The position numbers were made by a program, and so were the translations under genes. 64,000 nt of DNA, from contig JAUCSE010000038.1 in NCBI GenBank assembly GCA_030445275.1, positions 20,025-84,024 on the forward strand, in the 5' to 3' direction. Below, piece by piece: positions 18,030-26,586 of this stretch (the stretch's first letter is position 1; every line of letters starts with the position of its first letter). The notes under the pieces were generated by a model. The model made no database searches. It saw nothing but the letters and a program-made list of their open reading frames with translations, and was not told where the DNA came from. The stretch is from Mucilaginibacter sp. GTDB taxonomy: Bacteria > Bacteroidota > Bacteroidia > Sphingobacteriales > Sphingobacteriaceae.

Positions 18030-18539
18030 GTGACCGAAGCCGAGCAATATAATTTACTATGGTTAGCCAATGCCATGACGTTACCAATTAGCCATACAGA
18101 TGAACATTATTATTATGATGATTCACGTAAGGAGTTGTTTTACACTATTAAGGCTAAAGGCAATTCATTTGGGATTGGTATCCTTAACAAATTTGATTTA
18201 CAATACTCAAAAGAAATTGAAAGTGATTTGGCGGTAAGATTAGAATTAATAGGTAATGAAAGCAGCGAAATTGTTGAAGTGCCTCGAATTAATGTTGCCG
18301 AAAAGATCGATATACAATTAGAATTTCTTTCAAAATTGCCAGGTACGTTTCATCACAATGAATTAATTAGAGCGGTAGAACATCAAAGGGACGATTATAA
18401 GTTTGTGTTGGATAGTGCATTAATAGAAAACGATAATTCCGCCCCAATGGCGATCTATTGGGATGATTATAAATTGCAAATTATTTATACATTTATTACA
18501 AATTTCTACACTCTAATTGGGATCAAACTAAACCCTTGA
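18030..18539 (+). CDS. Hypothetical protein (169 aa, GTG start)
   Basis: The frame opens at GTG 18030, 26 bases after the barrel-like gene's stop; no upstream ATG fits. The product is soluble and acidic with a YYYDDSRKELFYTIKAKG segment and an IQLEFLSKLPGTFHHNELIRAVEHQ helix. No known domain was recognised. Its stop is 3 bases before the next ATG, indicating translational coupling with the zinc-ribbon-like protein downstream. Confidence 0.65.
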   Translation: MTEAEQYNLLWLANAMTLPISHTDEHYYYDDSRKELFYTIKAKGNSFGIGILNKFDLQYSKEIESDLAVRLELIGNESSEIVEVPRINVAEKIDIQLEFLSKLPGTFHHNELIRAVEHQRDDYKFVLDSALIENDNSAPMAIYWDDYKLQIIYTFITNFYTLIGIKLNP

Positions 18540-18542
18540 TGT

Positions 18543-19250
18543 ATGTTAAATTCAACGTTCAAACGTCCTATAAACTGTTGGAAATGTGGTTCAACATTTG
18601 ATTCTTTATTAATTCTGGATTACAAAAGCGAGCTTAAATACTATTGTGAGAAATGCTCAAAAGAAGGCATTGATGATTTAATTAACTTCCAAGCACAAAA
18701 TTTGAGTTCAAGAAGTATTCCAACAGGACGGCCTACCGAGAACTCAGTATCTAAAGCGATTCCTGTTAGTGATAATTTTGAAAGATCCAATCACTTCACG
18801 GATTGTGGCATTGAGTTTCCTACTACTACTTTTTGCGGAATAGTATTTAATGACATTTTTAAACATGGCCTTAGTTTTAATAAGTTTGAGAATAAATACA
18901 AACAACTAGCTAAATCTCATGCAAGCCACTCAACAATATGGAAATCTTGTGTACAGTATAATTTACAGGTAGATGTTTGGGGGCCTAAAGAAGCTGTAGT
19001 AATCTTTAGAGGAGGGAAGGAAAAAGATGCAAGTGTTGTTTATGCAATTCGTAATCCGAGAGAATTTGGGGTAGTTGACGACTATCTAAAAAGCAGCAAG
19101 AACGTTGAATTACTCGAAAGTAAGCCAGGTACAAGGATTTATAATGTAAAAATCCAGATGACCCCAAGTCTTAGAAACAGGCAAGTGGTAATTTATTTAT
19201 TACGAGAGACAGAGCAATCCGCAAAAATTACTCTAATGTTAAACTTCTAG
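18543..19250 (+). CDS. Zinc-ribbon-like hypothetical protein (235 aa)
   Basis: Two CxxC pairs close to the N-terminus (CWKCGS at about residues 13-16 and YYCEKCS at about 35-38) form a probable zinc ribbon. A linker follows, then a C-terminal domain with VDVWGPKEAVVIFRGGKEKD and a beta-rich end. It is coupled to the 18030 gene. DNA or RNA binding is possible given the ribbon, but not shown. Immediately downstream the sequence becomes strongly palindromic. Confidence 0.68.
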   Translation: MLNSTFKRPINCWKCGSTFDSLLILDYKSELKYYCEKCSKEGIDDLINFQAQNLSSRSIPTGRPTENSVSKAIPVSDNFERSNHFTDCGIEFPTTTFCGIVFNDIFKHGLSFNKFENKYKQLAKSHASHSTIWKSCVQYNLQVDVWGPKEAVVIFRGGKEKDASVVYAIRNPREFGVVDDYLKSSKNVELLESKPGTRIYNVKIQMTPSLRNRQVVIYLLRETEQSAKITLMLNF

Positions 19251-19258
19251 TCTTATTA

Positions 19259-19588
19259 ATGGATAAAACATATAAAGAGGCTGCATTGCCAGTTGAAACT
19301 GATAGGTTTTATGTTTTTTTATTCAAAAGTACTGATTCGTCTACAGATTTTTGTGGAAATAAGGAGTTTGTCACTCGAATGCTACACATACAATCGTGCC
19401 AGGCTTCGTTACGTTCAATAAGCTTTCAGCACATTGAACTTCACCGGCTATCGCCTGCCTGTCATGATTGTTGTGATAGCAAAGTCGTTCTTTCACATTC
19501 GCTCCCTCTGTCTTTCTCTTACTTTCACTTATACTGCACTTCACTTGGTTTGCAACCAGGTGAAGCTTGTAACGTTCAAGACAGCTAA
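19259..19588 (+). pseudogene. Doubtful ORF running into a palindromic element
   Basis: The frame opens with a plausible protein start (MDKTYKEAALPVETDRFYVF) 8 bases after the previous stop, but after about 42 codons it enters the palindromic region and the translation becomes His/Cys/Ser-rich without protein character. It may be the 5' end of a gene whose remainder was displaced by insertion of the repeat, or simply chance. Confidence 0.3.
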
Positions 19589-19766
19589 AGCCAGCCGCTC
19601 ATCATAACTTTAGCTCACCAGCTGATCGCCAAAAGCAGCACAAACACAAAGCTTTAATTTATAGGATTGGATAACGCTTTGTGCTTGTTTGTGTAAGACA
19701 TTCTTCATATCGCACTTCGTGCTTCTCTATGAAGACTTTTGGCTCAATTCGCTGTTGGTGAGCTGG
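19440..19766. repeat. Highly structured palindromic element (possible RNA or mobile repeat)
   Basis: Nested inverted repeats are visible. GCTATC/GATAGC occurs at 19447-19452 and 19475-19480; a 12-bp hairpin occurs at 19539-19550 with 19554-19565. A three-way junction is closed by AGCTCACCA (19612-19620)/TGGTGAGCT (19756-19764) and GCCAAAAG (19628-19635)/CTTTTGGC (19736-19743). It encloses arm A (CACAAAC 19639-19645 with GTTTGTG 19687-19693; ACAAAGC 19646-19652 with GCTTTGT 19676-19682) and arm B (TCTTCATA 19702-19709 with TATGAAGA 19728-19735, tip GCAC-TTC-GTGC). Similar cassette-like palindromes are remembered from Bacteroidota plasmids such as the Microscilla agar plasmid; this could not be checked. 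Confidence 0.7.
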
Positions 19767-19886
19767 CTACTTCTATGAGGGATATTTAAACCATACTCCC
19801 ACAGTCAAGTATATATTATGATGAATATTAATTATTTTATTAGTTTGCAATTTAATGCCTGATAAAATTAAACCTATCCTTTAAAA

Positions 19887-20753
19887 ATGAAATATTATAA
19901 CTCGCTAATCAAATTACTATTATTTTGCTTTCTTCTATGTTCAAAATCGATTTTTGCTCAAGATGTGACAATTTATACAGTAAATAGGGATGATTATAAT
20001 TTTGAAAATATCACAAGAAAAACCGTAACACAACAATCAGCGGGCACTAAATACAAAACTATTGTGTTTGTTTATGATAAGTATAGAAAGGAAAATATTG
20101 GAGGAGAAGGATTTTATGATGAAAAAGAACCCACTAAAGATGAATTGAAAATCATTGTTAAAAATGCTATCAGTGATTTATACTCGGGAAAAAAATCGCT
20201 TCGTGGAAAAAAAGAAGAAGAAACTAATCCCATTGAAAAAACATTTGGAAAAGATTACTTCCAAAAGGAGTTCCATAGCTTTTTGGGTATTCCGTGGTCG
20301 ACTACAGCCCCTATAGTAATTTCCAGATTGCAAGAATTAGGATATGGGCCTAACTATGACAGTCCAAAAGGAATTTATTATTCGGATGTTTATTACGAAG
20401 GCGTTAAGTTTAAGACTGTAAAGTTTGAATTTTTCACATCAAACAAGCAAGCAAGGTACCTTTCTGCGGCTGATTATTTAATTGACTTTTTAAAAATATC
20501 TGATGCAAAAATTAAACGGGAAGAAATTGCTAATATTTTGAGAATAAAATATGGAAGTCTACAAATTCAAACCAATAAAGAAAAGTTAACAAGCTACATT
20601 ATATTTGAGAATTCTACTGGGGGCGTAAAGATTAAGCGAATTAAATTAGATATTACAAAATACAATAACAGGTATTTAGTAAGTCTTTTATTTTATGGGG
20701 ATGTAGAAGCAGCAGGAAGAGTTTACGAAGAAAATCAAGAAATTGAAAAGTAA
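19887..20753 (+). CDS. Exported hypothetical protein (288 aa)
   Basis: A clear signal peptide (LLLFCFLLCSKSIFAQ) directs export. The mature protein starts DVTIYTVNRDDYNFENI, is lysine-rich with a KKEEETNPIEK linker, and contains FLGIPWSTTAPIVISRLQELGYGPN, a pattern like the repeated element of periplasmic stress proteins, followed by a beta-rich end. No catalytic motif. It is alone on the plus strand, with the palindromic element upstream and a convergent gene downstream. Function unknown. Confidence 0.68.
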   Translation: MKYYNSLIKLLLFCFLLCSKSIFAQDVTIYTVNRDDYNFENITRKTVTQQSAGTKYKTIVFVYDKYRKENIGGEGFYDEKEPTKDELKIIVKNAISDLYSGKKSLRGKKEEETNPIEKTFGKDYFQKEFHSFLGIPWSTTAPIVISRLQELGYGPNYDSPKGIYYSDVYYEGVKFKTVKFEFFTSNKQARYLSAADYLIDFLKISDAKIKREEIANILRIKYGSLQIQTNKEKLTSYIIFENSTGGVKIKRIKLDITKYNNRYLVSLLFYGDVEAAGRVYEENQEIEK

Positions 20754-20848
20754 TGAAGCTATCACATGATATAACTTCTATGACCTTCCTTTCAATAAAT
20801 AACATTCCTCTCTATGGTTATGGGCTTATTATAGTTTAGCTTGATAAG

Positions 20849-21787
20849 TCATTTATTATTGTTTGCTATATAGCCGCCAAATCCATGAAAGCTTGGGATA
20901 AAACCTGATCTATAAGTTCCATTCATTAAAGCGATAAGATTAAATGCGAAAGTTGAAAATTCACTCGGCCTCCACAATAATGCAAAGCAATGATACTTTT
21001 TATCACCGTTAAATATCAATTTTGAATTTGTAGAAACGTTATTTATCATATTTATATTGGCATAGTTTCTTTTCTGTGATTGATTCATTTTTAAAGCTCC
21101 GTCATCATCATCTCCTACCATAAGCATTAGTGCACCAGAACAATTATCCATGCGATGCTCGCCCCTTAATATTATTCCTCCCATGAATCCTTTTAAATCA
21201 ACAGCTTCACACAGCTTATCAAGGGCAGCTATATTTGTTGTGTTTTCCTGTTTAAGTTCAAAAAAGACCAAACCACAAGTGAAATTCTTAGGCAAGTATA
21301 CTTTATACGGTTCGTTTTCATCATCCTCAGATTCCATTAGTTTTTTTAAGTCCTGTAAATGATTCACTGCATCACTTACAGTTTTTGAATTAAACCTTGA
21401 TTTAATTTCAAGTACCGCAGTTACATATTCTACTGGAATTGCTCGCGACCTTCCGTGTTCTGAAACATCTGAATGATCCTCGATCCAAAGAATGGGTGAT
21501 TCCAAACAATCGTATATTATAACATCATAATGTGGGATTTTTTCTGTGTCCGGTAGCCCTTGTGAAATAATATATCCAGAAGTCACAGCATACTTCTTAG
21601 GTAAGAAATTTGAAAGCCATTTTCTAAATTGTGCCTCTGCAACTACCCCGTGATACGTTTCAACTTCGTGTAGTTTACTATAAACTCTTGCACGATCATA
21701 AGAATCTAATAAGTCTTTAAGTCCAGTAAGAAACTGTTGCCAGCCTTGAGGGTTTATTTGCGCTTTTAACTTTTTACTACTTTCCAT
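20849..21787 (-). CDS. DUF6602-like nuclease-fold protein
   Basis: ATG at 21787 is used; a TTG two codons upstream is the only alternative. The order YHGVVAEAQFRKWLSNFLPKKY, VTSGYIIS, HYDVIIYD and then VTAVLEIKSRF (residues about 48-135) matches the DUF6602 pattern as remembered, with D...E-x-K typical of PD-(D/E)XK nuclease folds. The C-terminal half (VYLPKNFTCGLVFFEL and onwards) is the family's variable region. No helicase or methylase partner is adjacent. Likely an intracellular nucleic-acid or effector protein; catalytic activity is inference from the D-E-K residues. Confidence 0.7.
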   Translation of the reverse strand: MESSKKLKAQINPQGWQQFLTGLKDLLDSYDRARVYSKLHEVETYHGVVAEAQFRKWLSNFLPKKYAVTSGYIISQGLPDTEKIPHYDVIIYDCLESPILWIEDHSDVSEHGRSRAIPVEYVTAVLEIKSRFNSKTVSDAVNHLQDLKKLMESEDDENEPYKVYLPKNFTCGLVFFELKQENTTNIAALDKLCEAVDLKGFMGGIILRGEHRMDNCSGALMLMVGDDDDGALKMNQSQKRNYANINMINNVSTNSKLIFNGDKKYHCFALLWRPSEFSTFAFNLIALMNGTYRSGFIPSFHGFGGYIANNNK

Positions 21788-21863
21788 ACACAAATCAAAT
21801 ATAATTATTCTCCTTATTGCTTATCTGGTTCGGTAATTATATATTTATCTTAAACCGATCACA

Positions 21864-21923
21864 ATGAAGAAAATTCTATCCACTACCATAGGTATAGTGA
21901 GGAGGAAAGCAAAAGAGCATTAA
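21864..21923 (+). other. Possible 19-codon mini-ORF in a gap
   Basis: The gap between the DUF6602-like gene and the next plus-strand gene contains a short ATG frame (MKKILSTTIGIVRRKAKEH). There is no support beyond the frame itself. Confidence 0.15.
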
Positions 21924-21998
21924 TCAATCCAAATGAATTAACTCAAACGAAAATAGCCTGCTCAACCGATAATAGTAAATCTTATTGCAATTCTTAAT

Positions 21999-22754
21999 AT
22001 GCCCTATCAAATATTTTCATCAAAGTCTAATAGCGAGCATCATGTCTATCATGGCGATGATTGTAATCTCGTTGATCCCGTGATTCATTTTAAGAAGGAC
22101 TTCATAGAAATCTTCACTCGTTTAAGAATATTGCAGAATTCCAATAGCCTTTACTCGATGCGCCAGCGATTAGATAATATGAATAAGGGTAGGTTTCTTG
22201 CTAAATTGGATTGGGAAAAGGAATATAAAAAAGTTACTAATATTATCTTACAACCTGAATTAACAGGCCTGTTCCAAGAGAGTAAAAAGAAAAAACAACA
22301 GAACTTAATTAAAGCCATCAGATATCATTCAGACTTATTTATGGCCCTTCCTATATATGCTTATCAAAACCACAAAATGCTGTTCAGCAGGTTTACCGTA
22401 GATCATTTACCCAAAGAATTAGATAATAAAATATCACCAGAGTTTCTTAGAGTTGACAATGACAATATGGAATACCTTGGTTATACAGATATGAGTAAAG
22501 GGGAAATGAAAGTCGCTATTGAGAAACGTAATTATATCATTAGTGATTTTATTGGTGATGAAACTGACTGGCATTGTTTCTTTAGAACAATGGCTAGTAT
22601 AAAAGGTACTGAAAAGCCACATGAAGGGTACCCACACCTACACTATATATCAAGTGCATGGGGTATCTCTCGTAAAGATGTAATTAATCAATTATTATCC
22701 TATAGATACAGTCTTAAAGCAGAAACAGTACCCTTTGACCCAACTATTTTTTAG
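21999..22754 (+). CDS. Hypothetical protein (251 aa)
   Basis: A soluble protein with an N-terminal SEHHVYHGDD segment, a long helical middle (SLYSMRQRLDNMNKGRF; ESKKKKQQNLIKAIRYHSDLF) and a late His-rich motif PHEGYPHLHYISS followed by a helix-turn-helix-like SAWGISRKDVINQLLSYRY. The late HxHY could bind metal. It ends 5 bases before the convergent S1/P1 nuclease gene. Not recognised as any named family. Confidence 0.65.
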   Translation: MPYQIFSSKSNSEHHVYHGDDCNLVDPVIHFKKDFIEIFTRLRILQNSNSLYSMRQRLDNMNKGRFLAKLDWEKEYKKVTNIILQPELTGLFQESKKKKQQNLIKAIRYHSDLFMALPIYAYQNHKMLFSRFTVDHLPKELDNKISPEFLRVDNDNMEYLGYTDMSKGEMKVAIEKRNYIISDFIGDETDWHCFFRTMASIKGTEKPHEGYPHLHYISSAWGISRKDVINQLLSYRYSLKAETVPFDPTIF

Positions 22755-22759
22755 CCAGA

Positions 22760-23863
22760 TCAATTAATTTGTAAATGCTTTAAATCAGTAACTACTATTT
22801 CAGGTTTACCTTTAAATACTATAATTTCTCCCTCAACAGTAATAGTTTTATCGTCAATTTGATTCATTAGAACCTTTGCACTGTCTTTTAAAACAACAGT
22901 TAGCATCTGATTTGGATAGGCAGCGCCAAGATTTACCAATACCATACTGCCAATATCTTTACTGCTATAAACCTTACCTTTAACTTTTACCTCTTTACCG
23001 ATATAATTCTTTATATCTTCTAACTTGACTTCAGAAACGTTTGTTTGACCTGTTGGTGGCGGAGGAGCAAGTGTTACAGTAACCTTTACGGGAATATCGG
23101 TAAACAACCTATTTAATTCCCCGGCTAACCTGATACCTGCCTGGTCAATACGTAAATGAATGGTTGGGATATATTTCTTGTAATAAACCTCATCTATATC
23201 TTGTCCCGATTTAATGTCAGCATATAACTCACTACTTATTTGATAACTTTCCCATAACCATTGCATCGGGCTGTCTGCTTGCCATTTCTTTATTTGAGTA
23301 GGATTAGCCCAATCATATTGTTTTGCCATTTCCGCATTGCTCAATCCCTCGTGATCTATAAGTTTAGTATCCCATATACTGTGCAAGTTTGTTCCTCTGC
23401 CATTAAATCTAACCTGAATAGTGTTACCTCCTTTATCCTCGGCTCTACTTACGTGCATGGGTTGGTGTGCATCACCGACTAAATGAATAAGATACTTTAA
23501 ACTCTCGTTCTTTTGCTCTGGACTCAGGGCTTTATCTTTTAGATTAGCTTCTACTTTTAAAATAGCTGAATACACGTTATCATTGCCTTGCTTACTAACA
23601 GCTTCCGCGAATTGTTCATGATTCAACCCTAACGGTAGATTTAGGTAATGCCAGGGAGCCGTTGTTTTGTCCCTGTTTTCATCAGCCCAGGTGCTTACAT
23701 CTGCCATGTTTTCGCCTTTTAAATAGATAGAAACAACTTTAGCTGTGTTGGGTGTTAGGTGTTTCTCTGCAATGGTGGCAATGGCCCTATGGCCTTTAGC
23801 ACCCCAAGAAGCCAATGCTATTACTAAACAAATTAATGATGCTGATAAGCTATATTTTCTCAT
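22760..23863 (-). CDS. S1/P1-type nuclease with C-terminal OB fold
   Basis: The signal peptide should end before W20, which becomes the first mature residue as in P1 nuclease. All expected zinc ligands can be matched: W20, H25, D61 (STWADE), H72 (PWHYLN), H127 and D131 (IHLVGDAHQP), H137, H161 and D165 (LHSIWDTK). So this is an exported zinc-dependent 3'-nucleotidase/single-strand nuclease. After a proline-rich linker (PPPPTG, about residue 270) comes an additional 90-residue OB-fold-like domain (IKNYIGKEVKVKGKV, ITVEGEIIVFKGKPEIVV). P1-type enzymes are usually about 260-270 residues, so the added domain is unusual and may hold nucleic acid. Single gene, divergent to 23941. Confidence 0.9.
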   Translation of the reverse strand: MRKYSLSASLICLVIALASWGAKGHRAIATIAEKHLTPNTAKVVSIYLKGENMADVSTWADENRDKTTAPWHYLNLPLGLNHEQFAEAVSKQGNDNVYSAILKVEANLKDKALSPEQKNESLKYLIHLVGDAHQPMHVSRAEDKGGNTIQVRFNGRGTNLHSIWDTKLIDHEGLSNAEMAKQYDWANPTQIKKWQADSPMQWLWESYQISSELYADIKSGQDIDEVYYKKYIPTIHLRIDQAGIRLAGELNRLFTDIPVKVTVTLAPPPPTGQTNVSEVKLEDIKNYIGKEVKVKGKVYSSKDIGSMVLVNLGAAYPNQMLTVVLKDSAKVLMNQIDDKTITVEGEIIVFKGKPEIVVTDLKHLQIN

Positions 23864-23940
23864 GTGGTAAATTTACAAATGCTTCTATAAGTTCTAATTC
23901 TAATTTGCAATTATACTAATTAAATTAGCAATTTTACTAT

Positions 23941-24303
23941 ATGGAAGACTGGGACACAAATCAACTGTTTTCAGCTATTGTAAATGATTTAATGGAATGG
24001 ATAATGTCAAATCCTAAGACCAGTGAGCATATTATAGGCAAAAATTCAAAGTATCTGTTTCAGATTGATGCCGTTGAGGGGTTAGCCATCGACTTAACCC
24101 GATTTAATGAAGATTATTATTACAAGGTGTTTGCTTACGCACAGGCAGAAAAGAATACACAAGCATTCGTTAAGAAGGTGTTGATAATTGTAAAAGATAC
24201 TTTGATAAAACAGCGTCAATACGATTTGAATTTAAAAGTTAATGTAAAGAATCGTATAAAAATGGAAACGAAAAATTACTATATACATCCCGCACTTAAA
24301 TAG
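23941..24303 (+). CDS. Hypothetical protein (120 aa)
   Basis: A small helical soluble protein (MEDWDTNQLFSAIVNDLMEWI, then FAYAQAEKNTQAFVKKVLIIVKDTLIKQ). No motif recognised. It is divergent from the S1/P1 nuclease, separated by 77 bases of AT-rich DNA. Function unknown. Confidence 0.6.
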   Translation: MEDWDTNQLFSAIVNDLMEWIMSNPKTSEHIIGKNSKYLFQIDAVEGLAIDLTRFNEDYYYKVFAYAQAEKNTQAFVKKVLIIVKDTLIKQRQYDLNLKVNVKNRIKMETKNYYIHPALK

Positions 24304-24495
24304 ATGGCAATCATTTAGAGAGACATAAGTAATCTTTCATAGAATAAGAGGCTTTAAAATACAAGAATTTTTAAGTACTTATACATTTAGAATTATCTTA
24401 ATCAATAGAGCATTTATAAGTAAATATAAGTACATAAGTAGTTCAAGATTATAAAGTGAGTTCTTGGAAAATAATTTTTGATCAGATAGATTAAA
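24304..24495. other. AT-rich spacer
   Basis: No gene is seen. Several AAGTAC/ATAAGTA-type short repeats are present (e.g. 24373-24440); they may be composition-driven. Confidence 0.3.
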
Positions 24496-24909
24496 GTGAA
24501 AATAGAAAAACAAATAGTAGGACTATGTGGTGAATATTTTGTTGCCGCTGAATTATTAAAACGAAACTTTCAAGTTGCAGTTACCCTCGGAAACGCGAAG
24601 TCCATAGATTTAATTGCACGAAATGAAACTACAAAAACGAGTTATAATATAGGGGTTAAAACATTAAGGAAAAAACCCAATTGCTTTACGTTGCATACCA
24701 GTAAATTAGAGGAGAATACTATATACTTTTTTGTTTATTTGAACGACGAAAATCAGGAGCCGGATTATTATATATTAACAGGAACGGAATTGTTAAGTAA
24801 CATTTTGCATTATTACGGTGCAAGCTATCGCAGAGTTGATAATCGTGAAACAATAAACCATGGCCCACTAAAAATACATAAAAGCAGGTGGGACAAGTTA
24901 AGCGCTTAA
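24496..24909 (+). CDS. Small PD-(D/E)XK-like nuclease protein (137 aa)
   Basis: The frame opens at GTG 24496 and no ATG fits better. The sequence GLCGEYFVAAELLKRNFQVA (Glu in helix 1), then SIDLIARN (Asp) and NIGVKTLRKK (x-V-K) follows the order of PD-(D/E)XK restriction-like folds, with Glu13, about Asp38 and about Lys53 as likely metal-site residues. The protein is the bare fold with no added DNA-binding domain. It precedes the DUF3427-HNH gene by about 90 bases in the same direction, at the start of the nuclease-rich part of the element. Could be a solitary restriction-type enzyme or a remnant; no methylase is nearby. Confidence 0.68.
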   Translation: MKIEKQIVGLCGEYFVAAELLKRNFQVAVTLGNAKSIDLIARNETTKTSYNIGVKTLRKKPNCFTLHTSKLEENTIYFFVYLNDENQEPDYYILTGTELLSNILHYYGASYRRVDNRETINHGPLKIHKSRWDKLSA

Positions 24910-25001
24910 AATGCAATTTTAAATTAATCCAAACAGTTTTTCAATCTTAATTATCAGAAATCCTAGAAGAATTAATTAGGATTAGCTAAAAATGTGGTTT
25001 T

Positions 25002-25937
25002 ATGAGTTTACACCAATCTTTAATAGTAGGAGAATATTATTCAAAAATAGATCTTTCCAAAGTTATGAGAGAAGATAATTTGACTTTGGTTCGAGAAGGT
25101 ATATATACAAGTAAAAACTTTAACTCGATTTTACTTTTTGTCGATTTGGTAAAAAAAGATAAAGACGAAAGGTTTCATTTCAATGATTACTTCCAAGAAG
25201 ATTATTTTCACTGGGATAGTCAGCCACAACAGCATTTTAAGACACCTACAATCCAAAAAATTATAAGCGGTAAAGTTGAAGTGAATTTGTTTGTCAGAAT
25301 AGACCAAAAGGTAAAAAGTAAGACGCAACCATTTAAGTATTGTGGAAGATTAGAATATATAGATTTTGATCGTAATACTTCGAAGCCGATTCATTTAGTA
25401 TTCAACTCAATAGATTACGATGAAAATAATAATGAGTTAAAGAACATTTACTCCTGGAAACCTGAAAACATCGGAAAGTTAACATCCAACAATACTTATA
25501 AGACAAGCAGCACAACAAAAGCGAGAATTCAGACAAAGCCAAATCTAACTGAACGAAAAGGACTGATTACATCTAGAGTAGGGCAAGGGTTCTATCGTCA
25601 AGAGATTCTAAAGGAATGGGGTAATTGTTGTGCAGTAACTAGTCTGAATCTCAAAGAAGTCTTAATTGCATCCCACATAGTACCCTGGGGCTCTTCAAAT
25701 GATGAGGAAAGGCTTGATCCTGAAAATGGCATTTTACTTTCTCCAAATCTTGATGCATTGTTTGATAAAAATTTGATCTCATTTGATGATGAAGGAAAGA
25801 TTCTAATTAGTAAAAGACTGGATATTGAACACCAAACCATAATGGGTGTAAGTGATCAAATGAGTTTGAAACACATCAATAATGGCATGAGAAAGTATTT
25901 AGCAATACATAGGAGCAAATTCAATGAAAACAATTGA
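25002..25937 (+). CDS. DUF3427-HNH endonuclease-like protein
   Basis: Residues about 1-165 look like DUF3427 (VGEYYSKIDLSKVM, GIYTS, FHWDSQPQQ, LFVRIDQK, FKYCGRLEY). The C-terminal part (about 190-300) is an HNH_2-type nuclease: CCAVTSL, ASHIVPWG, ERLDPENGILLSPNLDALFDKNL. DUF3427 is best known attached to helicases of restriction-like systems; here it is directly joined to a nuclease. The last 14 bases overlap the NUDIX gene, so the two are translationally coupled. A modification-sensing or phage-restricting activity is likely by family context but not shown. Confidence 0.82.
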   Translation: MSLHQSLIVGEYYSKIDLSKVMREDNLTLVREGIYTSKNFNSILLFVDLVKKDKDERFHFNDYFQEDYFHWDSQPQQHFKTPTIQKIISGKVEVNLFVRIDQKVKSKTQPFKYCGRLEYIDFDRNTSKPIHLVFNSIDYDENNNELKNIYSWKPENIGKLTSNNTYKTSSTTKARIQTKPNLTERKGLITSRVGQGFYRQEILKEWGNCCAVTSLNLKEVLIASHIVPWGSSNDEERLDPENGILLSPNLDALFDKNLISFDDEGKILISKRLDIEHQTIMGVSDQMSLKHINNGMRKYLAIHRSKFNENN

Positions 25938-26319
25938 AGTAGTGGCCGCAGTAATTTTCGATTCACAGAAACGAATACTTATTGCAAAGCGAAAGATCGA
26001 AAAGAGTCTTGGAGGTAAATGGGAGTTTCCTGGAGGAAAGATTGAGGATGGAGAGGATCATCGATCAGCTTTAGAAAGAGAATTAATGGAAGAAATGAAT
26101 ATAGCGACAAAGGCAAACAGATTTATAGGTTCAAATACTCATCACTATCCAAATTTTACTATCAACTTATATGCATATAAAACGGAACTACTCTCTTCCG
26201 AATTTAAATTAGTGGATCATGATTTAATTAAATGGATTGAATATAATGACTTTGAAAACTATGATTTTGCTGAGGCCGATATCCCGATCGTACAAAAATT
26301 AAAGTCATTCCTTTTTTAA
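25924..26319 (+). CDS. NUDIX (MutT-like) pyrophosphohydrolase
   Basis: 131 residues with the MutT fold: VVAAVIFDSQKRILIAKR, GKWEFPGGKIEDGE, and a NUDIX box GKIEDGE-x7-RELMEEMN in which the usual second-last Gly is Asn while the metal-binding Glu residues (RELMEE) are kept. It should hydrolyse a nucleoside diphosphate-linked substrate, such as oxidised or modified dNTPs. Its start overlaps the DUF3427-HNH gene by 14 bases. A partner that edits nucleotide pools next to a nuclease suggests a linked function in defence or self-protection; that is inference. Confidence 0.9.
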   Translation: MKTIEVVAAVIFDSQKRILIAKRKIEKSLGGKWEFPGGKIEDGEDHRSALERELMEEMNIATKANRFIGSNTHHYPNFTINLYAYKTELLSSEFKLVDHDLIKWIEYNDFENYDFAEADIPIVQKLKSFLF

Positions 26320-26474
26320 AATAATTAATAATTGGTTATCAGTATTTTAAATGATTTAAGACACAGGACAGGGACAGAACATATAAAGATTAAACTAAAT
26401 TCAAATACTACACATTTCCTAGACGCAGGAGGGGTATTCTGGAGTTGTAGTTTACATTTCGTGTATAATTAATC

Positions 26475-26533
26475 CTAATCGGCTCAAATATGACAAGAAT
26501 GTGAGCCGATTAGGAATTTTAATCGGCTCAAAA
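26475..26533. promoter_or_regulatory. 13-bp perfect hairpin with a third half-copy
   Basis: CCTAATCGGCTCA (26475-26487) and TGAGCCGATTAGG (26503-26515) are perfectly complementary with a 15-base loop. TTTAATCGGCTCAAAA follows as a third copy of one arm (26519-26533), so the RNA could switch pairing partners. The region 26320-26586 separates two convergent genes and otherwise holds nothing recognised. It may be a terminator, a regulator binding site or a mobile-repeat remnant. Confidence 0.55.
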
Positions 26534-26586
26534 GTATTTACATAAATAAACGCTAGACTTAATTCAAGCAGTTGATCATTTTAGTT

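Noticed and set aside
19440..19766. Retron or group II intron
   Set aside because: There is no reverse transcriptase gene nearby and no recognisable intron domain V; only the folding is unusual.
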